From: Agaribacillus aureus
GTDB lineage: Bacteria > Bacteroidota > Bacteroidia > Cytophagales > Cyclobacteriaceae
Reading direction: 5' to 3'
Length of the DNA stretch: 64,000 nucleotides
Assembly (NCBI GenBank): GCA_030442055.1
Contig: JAUJEB010000001.1
Coordinates: 1,736,001 to 1,800,000, forward strand
Each line of letters starts with the position of its first letter. Within the stretch, counting starts at the first letter, position 1. Shown here one piece after another: positions 53,844-63,001 of this stretch. The position numbers were made by a program, and so were the translations under genes. Under the pieces are notes generated by a model, which was not told the origin of the DNA, did not search any database, and was given only the letters and a program-made list of their open reading frames with translations.

Positions 53844-55181
53844 TTATTCTGTTCCGGGTTGGATCCAAACACCATTAAGCATTACTTTTTCAATATTACG
53901 TAAATTTGTGATATCTGCAACAGGATTGCCACTTACTAATACCAGATCAGCTAATTTTCCCTTTTCAACACTTCCGAGACGGTCATCTATTTTAAAGAAA
54001 CGAGCATTTTCCATGGTAGCTGCCACGATAACTTCTTCGTTGGACATACCACTTTCCGCCAACAGCTCCATTTCCCGGTGAAAGGCCCATCCCATCGCCG
54101 CATATGGTACGATGGAATGTGAACCCACCACTACCGGTACTCCGGCCTTTTTAGACTTACCTACAAAAGCCAGCATTTTTTCAAAGCCTACAGATCTCAC
54201 ACTATCTGCCTTGCCTGCTTCCAAACGATATTCGAAAACTGCCAAAGTCGGGCTCAGAAAGGTTTTTTGAATAGCTAAAAAATGCAATAAAGAATCCGCT
54301 TTCTTTCCATTTACATCAATGTTGCGCCACATTTCATATCTTCCCGGTCTCCTGGCGTTATTGTCGGCCAATACCTTTTGCCGATATTTTTCTTCCTCAA
54401 CCGGCGATAGCAATGCAGTACCAAAGGAGGTAACGTGCTCTATACCATCTACTCCCGCATAAATAGCATCCCTCGCATTGGTAATCTCCAAATGGGCGGT
54501 GACCGGGAGGCCACGCTGGTGCGCCGTCTTACACACCGCTTGTATCGTTCCCACCGGTAGCCTGAAATAGACTTTTATCGCGGTAGCTCCCTGATCTGCC
54601 AGCCGGTTAACGGTAAGCTCGGCCTCTTCCTTATCCCTGACTATCAAGGCATCATGGGGATAGGCGGGCGGATACATATCCAAATGCGGGCCGGTAAGAA
54701 AAAGTCGTGGTAAAGTGTAACCGGCTTCTCTGGCTCCTTTGTAAGCTTCTATCCACGCACCCGGATCTCTTACCGAAGTGACACCGTTGGTTAAAAATTT
54801 ATGAGGCAACGAGTCATGGCCATCCAAATGAAAATGAGAATCGATAAAGCCGGGAAGCAAGGTTAACCCATTGGCATCTACCAATTCAGCACCTTCCGGT
54901 ATAGTGATGTCACTGGTTTTTCCTACATTCTGAATTTTATTTCCCCGGACAATTACACAACCATCCGTTAGCGGTTTACCGCCATTGCCATCAATAATCG
55001 TTGCGCCTACTATGGCCACGGTTTGCGATCCTTCCGGGATCTCTTTTTGGTTTATCGCCAAAATCCCGGAGGGTGTTGAGACTGTTGGCAAATCGCTGTG
55101 GCTCCCTTCCTCTTCCGGCTGGCTACAGGCGCACCAAAAGAGAAAAATCACCCATTTCCACTTTATCAGGTAGTTTGACAT
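53844..55181 (-). CDS. Secreted amidohydrolase-family lipoprotein
   Basis: 445 residues. The signal ends in LFWCAC, a lipobox. The metal-dependent amidohydrolase barrel starts with GATIIDGNGGKPLTDG and LTLLPGFIDSHFHLDGH, with the His-x-His metal pair, then KVYFRLPVG with the bridging Lys, TAHLEITNA and GIEHVTSF for further His ligands, and GKLADLVLVSGNP near the end. Secreted members are often dipeptidases or imidazolonepropionase-like enzymes. Between an unknown lipoprotein and a NagX-like membrane protein (16 bp), an amide of an amino sugar or peptide is possible. Confidence 0.88.
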   Translation of the reverse strand: MSNYLIKWKWVIFLFWCACSQPEEEGSHSDLPTVSTPSGILAINQKEIPEGSQTVAIVGATIIDGNGGKPLTDGCVIVRGNKIQNVGKTSDITIPEGAELVDANGLTLLPGFIDSHFHLDGHDSLPHKFLTNGVTSVRDPGAWIEAYKGAREAGYTLPRLFLTGPHLDMYPPAYPHDALIVRDKEEAELTVNRLADQGATAIKVYFRLPVGTIQAVCKTAHQRGLPVTAHLEITNARDAIYAGVDGIEHVTSFGTALLSPVEEEKYRQKVLADNNARRPGRYEMWRNIDVNGKKADSLLHFLAIQKTFLSPTLAVFEYRLEAGKADSVRSVGFEKMLAFVGKSKKAGVPVVVGSHSIVPYAAMGWAFHREMELLAESGMSNEEVIVAATMENARFFKIDDRLGSVEKGKLADLVLVSGNPVADITNLRNIEKVMLNGVWIQPGTE

Positions 55182-55197
55182 ATTTTGAATTTTAGGA

Positions 55198-56322
55198 CTA
55201 AACTTTAATAACTATTCCCTTTTTGTACATGATCCAAATGGGAATAAACATGACCGAAGTATTTATTATAGCGTAAGCCAGGGAGGCATTATAGCGATCA
55301 AAAAATGAAAGAAGGATTTCTTCATAAACCCACTGCTTGATAGGGATATCATTTCCCCCGACGGTGGCAACAATAATAGTGTTACTTAATTTACCCCAAA
55401 TACCCGCCAGGAAGTAAGCGATCAAAGCATTTACCCCAAAAGCAACAAATGGGGCTGTCATCTTACGGTATTTTAATACATCCAGAAACCAGTAGGCACT
55501 TGCTATACATATCAAGGCAATACCGGAAGTATAAAGAACGTAGCTGGAGTTCCAGATCCGTTTTATCATAGGGAACTCAAAACTGAAGATCCACCCCAAC
55601 AGCATCATGGCGCTTCCTGCAATAAACAGCCATATCAAACGGACTTTCTCATCCATGGATTTCTGATCTAACAAATAACCGGCAAACAATCCTGACATAC
55701 CTGAAGCAACCGCAGGAATGGTGGAAAACAGCCCGGTAGAATCATAGCGATCCAGCCCTTTGGTACCTAAAAACCCATCTAAAATCAAACGATCAAACCA
55801 GGCGGAAAAATTATTGACCGGATCGAGATTGGCCGGACCAATTCCCGGAACCGGCACATAAGTAAGCAACAGGTAATATCCTACCAGTATGGTACCGTAT
55901 AAAATAAACTGTGATTTTTTGCTGATGAAAAGATAAATCATGGCACAAGCTAAAAATACAAGTGCGATGCGTTGTAATACGCCAAGGATTCGAAATTGGG
56001 TAAAATCAAATTCCGGGAAAAGCCCGAGAAAAAATCCCAACAAAAAGATGATGGCACTCCTTTTCAAAGTTCTTATCACTAGTTGGGACCGGCTCGTTCC
56101 TTTTTTTAGCGCCTTGCCAAAAGAAAGTGTGATAGATATGCCAACAATAAATAAGAAAAACGGAAAAATAAGATCCGTAAAGGTGCAGCCTTCCCATTTG
56201 GCATGAGAGAGTTGATCGTATTTATAGGTCCAACTGCCTGGGTCGTTGACCATAATCATAGCCGCCACAGTAGCACCTCTGAAAAAATCAAGTGAAATTA
56301 ATCTATTGCCGGAGTCATGCAT
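55198..56322 (-). CDS. NagX-like (DUF5009 / HGSNAT-type) membrane acyltransferase
   Basis: 374 residues from the ATG at 56322 (MHDSGNRLISLDFFRGATVA); a start at 56352 is possible. About ten transmembrane segments are visible. The start RLISLDFFRG and WEGCTFTDLIFPFFLFIVGI match the family that includes heparan-alpha-glucosaminide N-acetyltransferase and bacterial NagX. In some bacteria NagX genes sit in GlcNAc loci, where they are thought to help amino-sugar transfer or acetylation at the inner membrane. It is the first gene of a minus-strand unit and divergent from nagB, which supports an amino-sugar role. Confidence 0.85.
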   Translation of the reverse strand: MHDSGNRLISLDFFRGATVAAMIMVNDPGSWTYKYDQLSHAKWEGCTFTDLIFPFFLFIVGISITLSFGKALKKGTSRSQLVIRTLKRSAIIFLLGFFLGLFPEFDFTQFRILGVLQRIALVFLACAMIYLFISKKSQFILYGTILVGYYLLLTYVPVPGIGPANLDPVNNFSAWFDRLILDGFLGTKGLDRYDSTGLFSTIPAVASGMSGLFAGYLLDQKSMDEKVRLIWLFIAGSAMMLLGWIFSFEFPMIKRIWNSSYVLYTSGIALICIASAYWFLDVLKYRKMTAPFVAFGVNALIAYFLAGIWGKLSNTIIVATVGGNDIPIKQWVYEEILLSFFDRYNASLAYAIINTSVMFIPIWIMYKKGIVIKV

Positions 56323-56688
56323 GGCATAGGACTTATTTATGATTAGAAACATTAAAAACCTTCACAAGGTATCAATTAATTATTTCTTTTCCTTTCTTTT
56401 TAAATAAAAAATACCAAAAAATAGAAATATGCAATCAAAATATCTTACATAACCTTTTAATATTATAAAAATAACTATTAACTTCCAACATTATGAATTA
56501 AATTGACCAGGTATTTTATTTGTAGGAACAGTAGTCTTTTAAATTAATAAGCCAGTATTTTTTAAGCATTAAGTATAGTATTAGCCTGAAAAACCTATAA
56601 TTGAATGCGTTGATCAAATTATTATTAATGCGGCGAGGTTTATTATTGATTGTAGTGCGACACACCAATTCTATTAAAATATAAACTA
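56323..56688. other. Divergent AT-rich region between nagX-like and nagB
   Basis: 366 bases, strongly AT-rich, no gene. It must hold promoters for both directions, but I find no exact TANNTTTG box and no strong palindrome. Confidence 0.6.
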
Positions 56689-57441
56689 ATGAAAGTTGTT
56701 ATTTCGGAAAACAAAGAGGTATTGGGAACCCGGGCCTCGGCCTTCAGTGCCAAACTAATTCATGAAACCATTTCACAAAAAGGGGCTGCTAATATCGTTT
56801 TAGCCACGGGCAGTTCCCAGTTTGAGATGTTGGAATCGCTTATCAAAGAAGACATTAATTGGTCACTGGTTACCTGTTTTCACCTGGATGAGTACATCGG
56901 TCTACCTATGACACATCGGGCATCTTTCCGCAAATACCTGAAAGAGAGGTTTGTAGATAAGGTGCAGCCCGGAGCATTTTATTTTATCAATGGCGAGGTT
57001 GACCCACTCGTCGAATGTCAACGTCTTGGCGATCTGATCGCCCGGCACCCTATTGATCTGGCATTCGTCGGTATAGGAGAAAATGCCCACCTGGCTTTTA
57101 ACGATCCCCCCGCTGATTTTGAAACGGAAGAGGCCTTTTTAGAAGTTGTACTGGATGAGGATTGCCGCAATCAGCAATTTGGAGAAGGCTGGTTTGAAAA
57201 ACCGGAGGAGGTACCACAACGGGCTATCAGCATGTCGGTAAAACAAATTTTGAAAGCTAAAAATATCGTTTGTAGTGTTCCGGATAGTCGTAAAGCAACC
57301 GCAGTCAAGGCCGTCATCGAGGGTCCGGTAACCGCGAACGTACCTGCATCCATACTACAGCAGCATAAAAACACTGCGATCTTTCTGGATAACCAGTCAT
57401 CGGCACTGCTGAGCACAAAACAAGGAGTGTATGAAAAATAG
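56689..57441 (+). CDS. nagB: Glucosamine-6-phosphate deaminase family protein
   Basis: 250 residues. It would convert glucosamine-6-phosphate into fructose-6-phosphate and ammonia. The general-base Asp is kept (D67 in FHLDEYIGLP) and the active-site loop is GIGENAHLAFNDPP (129-141) with His134. Where E. coli NagB has Asp141-Gly-His143, this protein has Asn132-Ala-His134, so one catalytic-loop acid is replaced. The operon with nagA supports the assignment. The last 11 bases overlap the Nramp-like gene, whose Shine-Dalgarno-like AAGGAG lies inside this gene. Confidence 0.85.
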   Translation: MKVVISENKEVLGTRASAFSAKLIHETISQKGAANIVLATGSSQFEMLESLIKEDINWSLVTCFHLDEYIGLPMTHRASFRKYLKERFVDKVQPGAFYFINGEVDPLVECQRLGDLIARHPIDLAFVGIGENAHLAFNDPPADFETEEAFLEVVLDEDCRNQQFGEGWFEKPEEVPQRAISMSVKQILKAKNIVCSVPDSRKATAVKAVIEGPVTANVPASILQQHKNTAIFLDNQSSALLSTKQGVYEK

Positions 57442-58669
57442 CCTGGCAAAAAAGATTCTTCTGGCCTTAAGTATGGTGGGGCCGGGGCTTTTCCTTATCG
57501 GTTATAATATTGGTACAGGCAGCATTACGACCATGGCCAAGGCGGGTGCGGAATTTGGAATGTCTCTCTTCTGGACCGTAGTTTTGTCTTGTATTTTCAC
57601 TTACATTCTGATGGTGGCTTACGGACAGGTGACGCTAGTAAGTGGAAAAACCGCCTTATACAATATTAAAACACAAATACCTTTCGGTAAATTCATCGCC
57701 ATCTATATCATGCTGGCACTGATAATCGGGGAATTGCTGGCTTTAATGGGAATTATGGGAATTGTGGCAGACCTGATACAAGAGGGTATCCGCCTGATCG
57801 GTAGTGGCCTGACAGTAAGTACTTTGTTAATTACTCTTATCTTATCATTAGGCCTTTTTTTGCTGCTCTGGAGGGGACGTTACCAGATGTTTGAAAAAAT
57901 CCTTACCGGTTTTGTTGTCTTCATGGGACTTTGCTTTTTGATTGTCTTTTTCCTCGTTAAACCCGACATTTCCGCAATTTTCAAAGGACTGATTCCCCAG
58001 ATCCCCAACCGGCCCGGAACGCTTGGGTTAATAGCGGCCATGGTGGGCACTACCTGCTCAGCGGCGGTTTTTATTGTTCGAAGCATCGTATTATCGGAAA
58101 AAGGCTGGAGCGCGGAAGACCTAAAACTTGAAAAAAAAGATGCGCTGGTTTCCGCGGCAATGATGCTCTTTTTGAGTGGCTTGATCATGGCGGTAGCTGC
58201 CGGCACGTTGCACCTGATGGGGAGCAGATTGACCGATACCATCGAAATGATCCAGCTTTTCCATCCGCTGGGAGGAAATACCGCTGCACTTATTCTTATT
58301 CTGGGGATTACCGGAGCAGCCCTCTCGACAATCTTTCCCATTATTCTGATCGCACCCTGGCTTATTTGCGATTATTTACAAAAACCCAGGGATATTCGCT
58401 CCCCGCTATTTCGCATTTTGGGGCTGGTGGGGCTTCTATTCGGGTTTACCTTACAATTTATTGACAAGCGTCCTCCCGCAATGATGATATTCTCACAGGG
58501 CTTCCAGGCATTTATTCTTCCTGCGGTAACTTTACCAATTCTTTATCTCATCAATCAAAAGTCGGTGATGGGAACTCATACGGCCGGTGTTCGAATGAAT
58601 GCAGGCATAATCTGTGTGTTTTTATTTGCGGTTCTAACCAGTTATTTTGCCATCCTGGAGCTGTTCTAA
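57431..58669 (+). CDS. Nramp-like transporter lacking the metal-binding motifs
   Basis: 412 residues with 11 or so transmembrane segments and clear Nramp layout: GPGLFLIGYNIGTGSITTMA in helix 1 and AAMVGTTCSAAVFIVRS in helix 6. In metal carriers helix 1 reads DPGN and helix 6 MPH; here these become IGTG (27-30) and SAA (210-212), so the Asp, Asn and Met metal ligands are gone. It lies between nagB (11 bp overlap) and nagA (27 bp), which suggests an organic substrate such as GlcNAc or glucosamine. Family relation is good; cargo is inferred. An AAGGAG ribosome site precedes the ATG. Confidence 0.85.
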   Translation: MKNSLAKKILLALSMVGPGLFLIGYNIGTGSITTMAKAGAEFGMSLFWTVVLSCIFTYILMVAYGQVTLVSGKTALYNIKTQIPFGKFIAIYIMLALIIGELLALMGIMGIVADLIQEGIRLIGSGLTVSTLLITLILSLGLFLLLWRGRYQMFEKILTGFVVFMGLCFLIVFFLVKPDISAIFKGLIPQIPNRPGTLGLIAAMVGTTCSAAVFIVRSIVLSEKGWSAEDLKLEKKDALVSAAMMLFLSGLIMAVAAGTLHLMGSRLTDTIEMIQLFHPLGGNTAALILILGITGAALSTIFPIILIAPWLICDYLQKPRDIRSPLFRILGLVGLLFGFTLQFIDKRPPAMMIFSQGFQAFILPAVTLPILYLINQKSVMGTHTAGVRMNAGIICVFLFAVLTSYFAILELF

Positions 58670-58696
58670 GAATTTATCGTACATATTTATATCATT

Positions 58697-59908
58697 ATGT
58701 TATCATTAACTTTTTTATCCATTTTGATCATGGCACAATTAACAGCCAGTGACTCGCAACAGGTGGTGGAAGGCATTCATTACCTCGACAATACGCCGGT
58801 ATCAATAGAAATTAACAACGGAAAAATCACCAAGATTACCAGAAAGCGTAAGTTAACGGATCCCTCCCTCGCCAATACCTATATTGCTCCGGGCTTCATT
58901 GATCATCAGATAAACGGCTATCTTTCCCATTCCTTCACCGGAGAGCACCTCAGTGTCGAACAGGTGCAGACAATAACCCGGGCGCTTTGGGAAAACGGCA
59001 TCACCACCTATCTTCCTACCCTGACAAGCCATAGTCAGGATCGGTTGCTGAGAAATTTTGCCATTCTGAAAGAAGCCATGAAGGACCCGCAGATTAAAAT
59101 GTCAGTGCCGGGGTTTCACCTGGAGGGGCCCTACATTTCACCAGTAGATGGCTTTCGGGGCGCACATGAAAGTAAATGGATCCGAAACCCGGATTGGGAT
59201 GAGTTTTCGAAATGGTATAAGGCTTCCGGCGACAAGATTCTGGAAGTTACCGTAGCACCCGAGCTGGAAGATGCCATTGACTTTATACACAAATGTCGCG
59301 AAAAGAATATTGTGGTAGCTTTAGGGCATCATAACGGTTCATCGGAAATTATCAAAGAGGCTATTGATTCCGGCGCCTCGGTAGCCACCCACCTGGGCAA
59401 TGGTTGCGCCAATCTGATTCATCGCCACGATAACCCGCTATGGCCCCAGCTCGCTGATGACCGGTTGATAGCCAGCCTTATTGTCGATGGCTTTCATCTC
59501 AGGCCCGAAGAAGTTCAGGTATTTTACAAAGTGAAAGGTCCCGAAAAGACCATCCTGGTCTCTGATGTCAGTAGCCTGGCCGGTATGCCCCCGGGAGAAT
59601 ATAGGTCATATGGGCGCAAGGTAGTTATGACACCTGAAGGAAAGATCTCAATGCCTTCCGAAGACGTACTGGCCGCAGCTTCATTCTTAATTACCAGGGG
59701 TATAGAAAATGTATTGTCCTTCACACAATGCTCACTGGCCGAAGCCATTCATATGGTCAGCCGCAATCCTGCCAAATTACTGGGGCTGGATGATCGTGGC
59801 GACCTGTCTGTTGGCAAAAGGGCCGATCTGGTCTGGTTTACTTTGCAGGATGGCAAACTGGATGTGAAGAAAACGATGGTAGAAGGTAAGGAGGTATTTG
59901 GTTTTTGA
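58697..59908 (+). CDS. nagA: N-acetylglucosamine-6-phosphate deacetylase
   Basis: 403 residues from 58697; the first 11 codons are a hydrophobic stretch not usual for this cytoplasmic enzyme, and the ATG at 58730 (MAQLTASDSQQ) may be the real start. NagA features are APGFIDHQINGYLSHSF, the metal Glu in FHLEGPYISP, metal His residues in VALGHHNGSSE and ATHLGNGCANLIHR, and the catalytic Asp in ILVSDVSSLAGMPPG. It removes acetate from GlcNAc-6-P and feeds NagB. The HxH pair after PGFID is replaced, as in E. coli NagA. Confidence 0.9.
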   Translation: MLSLTFLSILIMAQLTASDSQQVVEGIHYLDNTPVSIEINNGKITKITRKRKLTDPSLANTYIAPGFIDHQINGYLSHSFTGEHLSVEQVQTITRALWENGITTYLPTLTSHSQDRLLRNFAILKEAMKDPQIKMSVPGFHLEGPYISPVDGFRGAHESKWIRNPDWDEFSKWYKASGDKILEVTVAPELEDAIDFIHKCREKNIVVALGHHNGSSEIIKEAIDSGASVATHLGNGCANLIHRHDNPLWPQLADDRLIASLIVDGFHLRPEEVQVFYKVKGPEKTILVSDVSSLAGMPPGEYRSYGRKVVMTPEGKISMPSEDVLAAASFLITRGIENVLSFTQCSLAEAIHMVSRNPAKLLGLDDRGDLSVGKRADLVWFTLQDGKLDVKKTMVEGKEVFGF

Positions 59909-59994
59909 TCCTTTGTTGTGGATGGAAGCGTAAGGTGCGTGAGGATGTATTTTTTTGTGTGATTGTTTACTACACCTCATCCATCCCCTAGTTG

Positions 59995-60173
59995 CGTCAT
60001 TGCGATGAACGAGTGTGTGAGTGAAGAAGCAATCCCCTGGCTTACCCTGCTCTGTTTTGCTCCGGGCAGCCGTGACATCTTGGGAGCGTGGTGGTCAGGC
60101 AAGGTTTGGTTTTTATCGCTGAGGGATTCCTTCACAACCCACCCACAAGGCCAGCGCTTTGTTCGGAATGACG
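59995..60173. repeat. Degenerate palindromic intergenic repeat (REP/MITE-like)
   Basis: The outer ends CGTCATTGCGATGAAC (59995-60010) and GTTCGGAATGACG (60161-60173) are imperfect inverted copies. An inner pair, GTGAAGAAGCAATCCCC near 60020 and GGGATTCCTTCAC near 60123, is also inverted. The left end is like the CGTCATTGCGA...GAAGCAATCCC type of dispersed repeat known from many genomes. It fills most of the 428-base gap 59909-60336; the remainder has no gene. Confidence 0.7.
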
Positions 60174-60336
60174 TGTAGACGGGAGCGTTGGTGGTATTTG
60201 CTAATTCATTGAGACCAAAATAATTTGTATATTTAACGCGATTGTAACATATGGGGCTCCGTAGATGAATCTAAAATAAGCTCTGTAAATACCGTAGCAA
60301 ATCTCCATTGAAACAAAAGAAAAGGACTACCGATTT

Positions 60337-61167
60337 ATGCAAAAGCTAAGTGCACTGCTGATATCAGGGGTAATAATAAGTACCATTGCCTGTCAGCCCA
60401 AATCAAAAGTTGCCGACGAAAAAAACAACAATGAAAGTGCTGATACCCAGGAAGTAGTGCTAAGTCCGGCAGAAATCCAGGGAAAGGAAATGCTGGAAAA
60501 ATGTTTGCAGGCCCACGGTGGATTAGAAAGCTGGAATGCTTTTGAGGGCCTGGATTATACCCTGATTAATAATGGCAACCCTGTCTACCAGCTTACTCAT
60601 TTGAAAGACCGGCGTGCCTATATTAAGTCTGAGGACTACGAGGTTGGTTTTGACGGCAAAGTGGCCTGGGCAACCCCCGATATGAGCAAGCTACCTGGTA
60701 AATCCGCGGCTTTTTATTATAACCTTGATTTCTATTTTATTGGCATTCCCTTTGTGTTAAAGGATCCCGGGGTTTCGGTAACATACGAAGGAAAAAGTAC
60801 CATAGATAGCCTGGAGTATGAATCAATCAAAGTAACTTTTGGATCCGGTGTTGGCCTCACACCGAAAGATGTGTACTATCTGTATATTGATCCCGAATCC
60901 AATCTTTTAAAAATACTGGTATATTCTATCTCCTATTTTGATAAATCGGAAACACAAACGTTGGGTAGTGCCAAGGTTTACTCCGACTACAAGCCAACTC
61001 AGGGCCTGTTAATGCCTGGAAAAATGGAAAATTTCGTTTGGGAAGATGGAAAATTAGGCGCAAGTAAGAACCATTTAAGGGTTTTTGAAAAAATCCGGTT
61101 TCTGAAAGAAATTCCCGATGAAAAGAAATTTGCCGCGCCCGAAGGCGCCGTTATGGAGGAAATATAA
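60337..61167 (+). CDS. DUF6503-like lipoprotein
   Basis: 276 residues. The SPII signal ends at ISTIAC, followed by a charged, low-complexity linker (residues 20-45). The folded part begins with MLEKCLQAHGGLESWNAFEG, the HGG-x-W pattern of the Bacteroidota DUF6503-like family, which has a LolA-like beta fold by family knowledge. Function is not known; an outer-membrane lipid- or ligand-binding role is possible. It is a single gene, convergent with the sulfatase 189 bp away. Confidence 0.75.
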   Translation: MQKLSALLISGVIISTIACQPKSKVADEKNNNESADTQEVVLSPAEIQGKEMLEKCLQAHGGLESWNAFEGLDYTLINNGNPVYQLTHLKDRRAYIKSEDYEVGFDGKVAWATPDMSKLPGKSAAFYYNLDFYFIGIPFVLKDPGVSVTYEGKSTIDSLEYESIKVTFGSGVGLTPKDVYYLYIDPESNLLKILVYSISYFDKSETQTLGSAKVYSDYKPTQGLLMPGKMENFVWEDGKLGASKNHLRVFEKIRFLKEIPDEKKFAAPEGAVMEEI

Positions 61168-61356
61168 GATTAATGCCAAAGCCGGCAATATCATACAGTC
61201 ATGAAGATTGTGTGTTTGGCAGCTAAATAAAATACTACTTCGTTGTCATTGGTACAGAATTTTGGGCCCAACACCAGGCCCAAGTATTAATACCCAATTT
61301 GCCATTAACCATCCCGGCAATAATCGAACATACGCCCGGTATCCTCAAATTTTATA

Positions 61357-62781
61357 TTAATTGCGATCAGCCAATTGATCTTTACCTTTAATCAAGTTCG
61401 ATTTGTGCTGTCTGACCAACTCATTAATCTGCTGAATAATTTCAGGATGTTTATCGGCAATATTGTATTGTTCGGAAGGGTCATGACTCAGATTATACAA
61501 TATGGGAGGATCATGTACCTCTTTTTCCCCAAACATACCATATACTCCCTGGGTAATAAAATGTGCCTTATAATCTCCCAAACGGGCAGCATAGATTGAA
61601 GTCCCCCGGTAATATAGAATGCTTTGTCTCGGTCCTTTTTCTTTGCTAACCAACGTTGCGCTCAGATCAATTCCATCCATGATCCGGTCATCGGGAACAG
61701 GCAGCCCTGCCATGGCGCTGAATGTTGTGAAAAAATCCATGGTGGAACCCAGATCAGAAATGACTGCCGGCTTAATTTTTCCCGGAGACCAGAAAATACA
61801 AGGTTCCCTCATACCGCCTTCCCAGGTGGATCCCTTACCAGCCCTTAACAACCCCGCGCTTCCCCCATGGGTTTTAAAAGGAAGCCAGGGACCATTATCG
61901 GAAGTAAAGACCACGATTGTATTTTTGTCAAGACCTTCTGCTCTCAAAGTGGCCATGATCTGACCAACCCCATGGTCAATTTCTTCTACCACATCGCCGT
62001 AAAGTCCGCGCTTACTGGTTCCTAAAAATTTCTCAGAGGCAAATAATGGGATGTGCGGAAGGTTATGGGCCAGATAAATAAAGAATGGCTGATCTTTATT
62101 TTCTTTTATAAAGGAAACAGCCTCTTCGGCATATCTTTTGGTAATTGTATTTTGGTTGGCGGGCCGCTCAATGATCTCCGTGTTTCGGATCAGGGGGACG
62201 TTGAAATCTTCGGTTTTGATCGCAGCTTCATTTTTCCAGTAATCTCCATTTTTATTCTTGGCAATAAAATCCATATCATTTGAATACGGAATGCCAAAAT
62301 AGTAATCAAAACCATGATTGGTTGGAAGATATTCTTGGTGATGACCCAAATGCCATTTGCCAATACAAGCGGTTTTATATCCTCCACTTTTTAATTGTTC
62401 GGCCAGGGTGATCTCCGAGGCTGGTAACCCGTGATGCGAGTCCGGAAACAGCACTCTGTGTTTGTCACTACACATTCCGCTCCTTATGGGTAAACGCCCG
62501 GTAAGCAGGGCCGCTCTGCTGGGGGTACAAACACTGGCCCCGACGTAAAAATTGGTCCATTTCTGTCCTTCCGCAGCCATTTGATCCAGGTGAGGTGTTT
62601 TAATAGTCGGGTGTCCGTAAACACCCAGATCCCCGTAGCCAAGGTCATCTGCAAAAATGATGATAAAGTTAGGCCTGCGCTGGGTATCGGCCTGACTCAG
62701 GCAGTCCGTCCCGGCCAGGACTAACATCAACGTCAACAACCAGAAACTTAAAGCGGGTTTGTTTTTCAAAGTATTTTTCAT
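61357..62781 (-). CDS. Secreted sulfatase (formylglycine-dependent)
   Basis: 474 residues with a signal peptide (LSFWLLTLMLVLAGTDCLSQ). The sulfatase fold is clear: metal aspartates in FADDLGYGDLG (D45, D46), the modification motif CTPSRAALLTGR with Cys85 as formylglycine precursor, GKWHLGHH, and the second metal site FTSDNGPW. It would remove sulfate esters from a glycan in the periplasm or at the surface. The maturation enzyme (anSME or FGE) is not in the window. Transcribed alone. The specific sulfated sugar cannot be read from the sequence. Confidence 0.94.
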   Translation of the reverse strand: MKNTLKNKPALSFWLLTLMLVLAGTDCLSQADTQRRPNFIIIFADDLGYGDLGVYGHPTIKTPHLDQMAAEGQKWTNFYVGASVCTPSRAALLTGRLPIRSGMCSDKHRVLFPDSHHGLPASEITLAEQLKSGGYKTACIGKWHLGHHQEYLPTNHGFDYYFGIPYSNDMDFIAKNKNGDYWKNEAAIKTEDFNVPLIRNTEIIERPANQNTITKRYAEEAVSFIKENKDQPFFIYLAHNLPHIPLFASEKFLGTSKRGLYGDVVEEIDHGVGQIMATLRAEGLDKNTIVVFTSDNGPWLPFKTHGGSAGLLRAGKGSTWEGGMREPCIFWSPGKIKPAVISDLGSTMDFFTTFSAMAGLPVPDDRIMDGIDLSATLVSKEKGPRQSILYYRGTSIYAARLGDYKAHFITQGVYGMFGEKEVHDPPILYNLSHDPSEQYNIADKHPEIIQQINELVRQHKSNLIKGKDQLADRN

Positions 62782-63001
62782 GTGACATAAGAATTAGCGC
62801 GTTAAGTTACTATTAAAATTAATAACTCAAAACTGACTCGAGCATTCTTAAACAGCCACTTTCAGCAACATTTCAGGTAGGCCTGGCAGGGGTTCTCCGG
62901 GTTGGCATTGGCGAGACCGGGAAAATAACTATTCGAAGTTTTAATTTTTTTTTGAAGAAGTCGACTTCAGACCGATCAAAGCCTAAGCCAGTGAAACATA
63001 T

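Noticed and set aside
57880-58341. 153-codon minus-strand frame opposite the Nramp-like gene
   Set aside because: It is the antisense shadow of a hydrophobic membrane protein and has no recognisable features.
59963-60178. 71-codon open frame in the gap after nagA
   Set aside because: It lies within the palindromic repeat, its peptide looks like a translated dispersed repeat, and it has no ribosome site.
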